Shown here piece by piece: positions 45,604-46,111 of a DNA stretch of 46,111 bases (position 1 is its first letter; the number at the start of each line of letters is the position of its first letter). The DNA is from Lindgomyces ingoldianus (lineage: Eukaryota; Ascomycota; Dothideomycetes; Pleosporales; Lindgomycetaceae), in assembly GCF_010093535.1 (NCBI RefSeq), contig NW_022985172.1:922766-968876 (forward strand). The letters are read 5' to 3'. The notes below the pieces were generated by a model, which was given only the letters and a program-made list of their open reading frames with translations, ran no database searches and had not been told where the DNA came from. Both the position numbers and the translations under genes were made by a program.

Positions 45604-45758
45604 CGATTCACGACTCCCCTGGGTCCCGCGCAGTCGTCTCGTCCTCCGGTACTTATCCCCGGTTCTCTAGGAGAGAGGGGGGGGAGAGAGGTAGGGGGGG
45701 GGTTTAGGGTTAGGTACCGGTACTTATCTTGCAACCCCCTCAGTCGCCGCAGCTCCGG
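45604..45758. other. Head-to-head junction with G-tract and TTAGGG-like stub
   Basis: Between the two LINE ORF1 copies lies a purine-rich tract (GAGAGAGGGGGGGG, GTAGGGGGGGGG) followed by TTTAGGGTTAGG (45703-45714). That is less than two and a half units of the common fungal telomere repeat. The word GGTACTTATC occurs on both sides (about 45648 and 45719). No gene is present. Confidence 0.5.
45703..45714 (+). repeat. Interstitial telomere-like stub
   Basis: TTTAGGGTTAGG resembles two TTAGGG units. It is too short to be a telomere array and could arise by chance in a G-rich tract. Its place between two inverted LINE 5' regions makes it worth recording. Confidence 0.35.
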
Positions 45759-46111
45759 TCAACGACAACGGACACACTCTACTGCACAATTGACACATCT
45801 AGGATTGAGGAGGTGGACAGGGAGAAGGCGAAACTAGGCAAGATTAGACAAGCCATCGAGGAGGAGATGCGGACAAACTACGAGCGCGCGGAATGGCGAT
45901 GTGCGGCAGTGGTTAGGGACCCGAGGAACACCGATCGAATCAGAGTCACATGTAGGGACGAAAGTGAGCTCCAGGCGGTCAAAGAGGCAGCCCGCAAGAC
46001 GGCGGCCAGGGGAGTTAGGATACTGCGCGACCAGCTCTTCCCAATCAGGGTAGATAACGCCAACCGGCTAGCGGTGCTGTCAGAGGAAGGACAAATCCGA
46101 CCAGGAGCCCC
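45759..46111 (+). pseudogene. Second LINE ORF1 fragment, inverted, running off the window
   Basis: From TCAACGACAACGG onward the plus strand repeats the minus-strand ORF1 (complement of about 44696-45046). I saw only two base differences, both C/T, with no change in the encoded protein. It lacks the N-terminal 190 or so codons. The visible reading (TTTDTLYCTIDTSRIEEVDR and on to EEGQIRPGA) is fully open. Whether it continues into complete knuckles and an ORF2 cannot be seen. Confidence 0.8.

Noticed and set aside
45703..45714. A true telomere or chromosome end
   Set aside because: There are only about two units, and gene-derived sequence continues on both sides.

Overview
The window looks like a filamentous ascomycete (Pezizomycotina) chromosome segment made almost entirely of transposable elements. 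Most of it (about 1-40 kb) is very AT-rich, full of TA, and has no long open frames. Recognisable transposon proteins can still be read through it, with Trp codons turned to TAG/TAA and other C-to-T / G-to-A changes on both strands. That is the signature of repeat-induced point mutation (RIP). No host housekeeping gene, tRNA or rRNA was recognised. The element types (Fot1/pogo, Tad-like LINE, chromodomain Ty3/gypsy, copia-like, Helitron, DUF6589-like gene) suit an AT isochore or subtelomere. The species cannot be named from sequence alone.

Layout. 39-1152: internally deleted Fot1/pogo-like element. 1155-about 4450: copia-like pol relic on the minus strand, then unassigned AT-rich DNA and a 4 x 24-bp repeat (5953-6048). 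6230-16085: Tad-like LINE on the minus strand (end of ORF1, then ORF2 with endonuclease, RT and RNase H). It is split by a Ty3/gypsy element, copy A (9381-15046, minus strand, 318-bp LTRs, GAGCC target duplication). 16477-29566: four copies of a palindromic (foldback) 1.1-kb element. The first is split by gypsy copy B (17112-22814, plus strand, TTATA target duplication). 29.6-32.1 kb: AT-rich DNA with three tandem repeats. About 32.16-40.85 kb: a RIP-mutated Helitron on the minus strand (RepHel about 40432-35390) plus an unidentified segment. It has a similar hairpin near each edge and at least twelve copies of a paired GTCTAATAC box. About 41.1-44.0 kb: a much less mutated DUF6589-like gene on the minus strand. 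44.2-46.1 kb: GC-rich, un-RIPped DNA with two LINE ORF1 copies head to head around a short TTAGGG-like stub.

How it fits together. The nesting gives an order of events: the LINE preceded gypsy A, and foldback copy 1 preceded gypsy B. Mutation density falls sharply from about 40 kb rightwards and also at the outer edges of repeated elements. The most unusual items are the foldback family, built from the 5' half of a Fot1-like transposase gene plus its own inverted copy, and the paired GTCTAATAC boxes found only inside the Helitron interval. At two positions those boxes lie just upstream of likely 3' splice sites. All identifications come from reading translations by eye. No database search was run.
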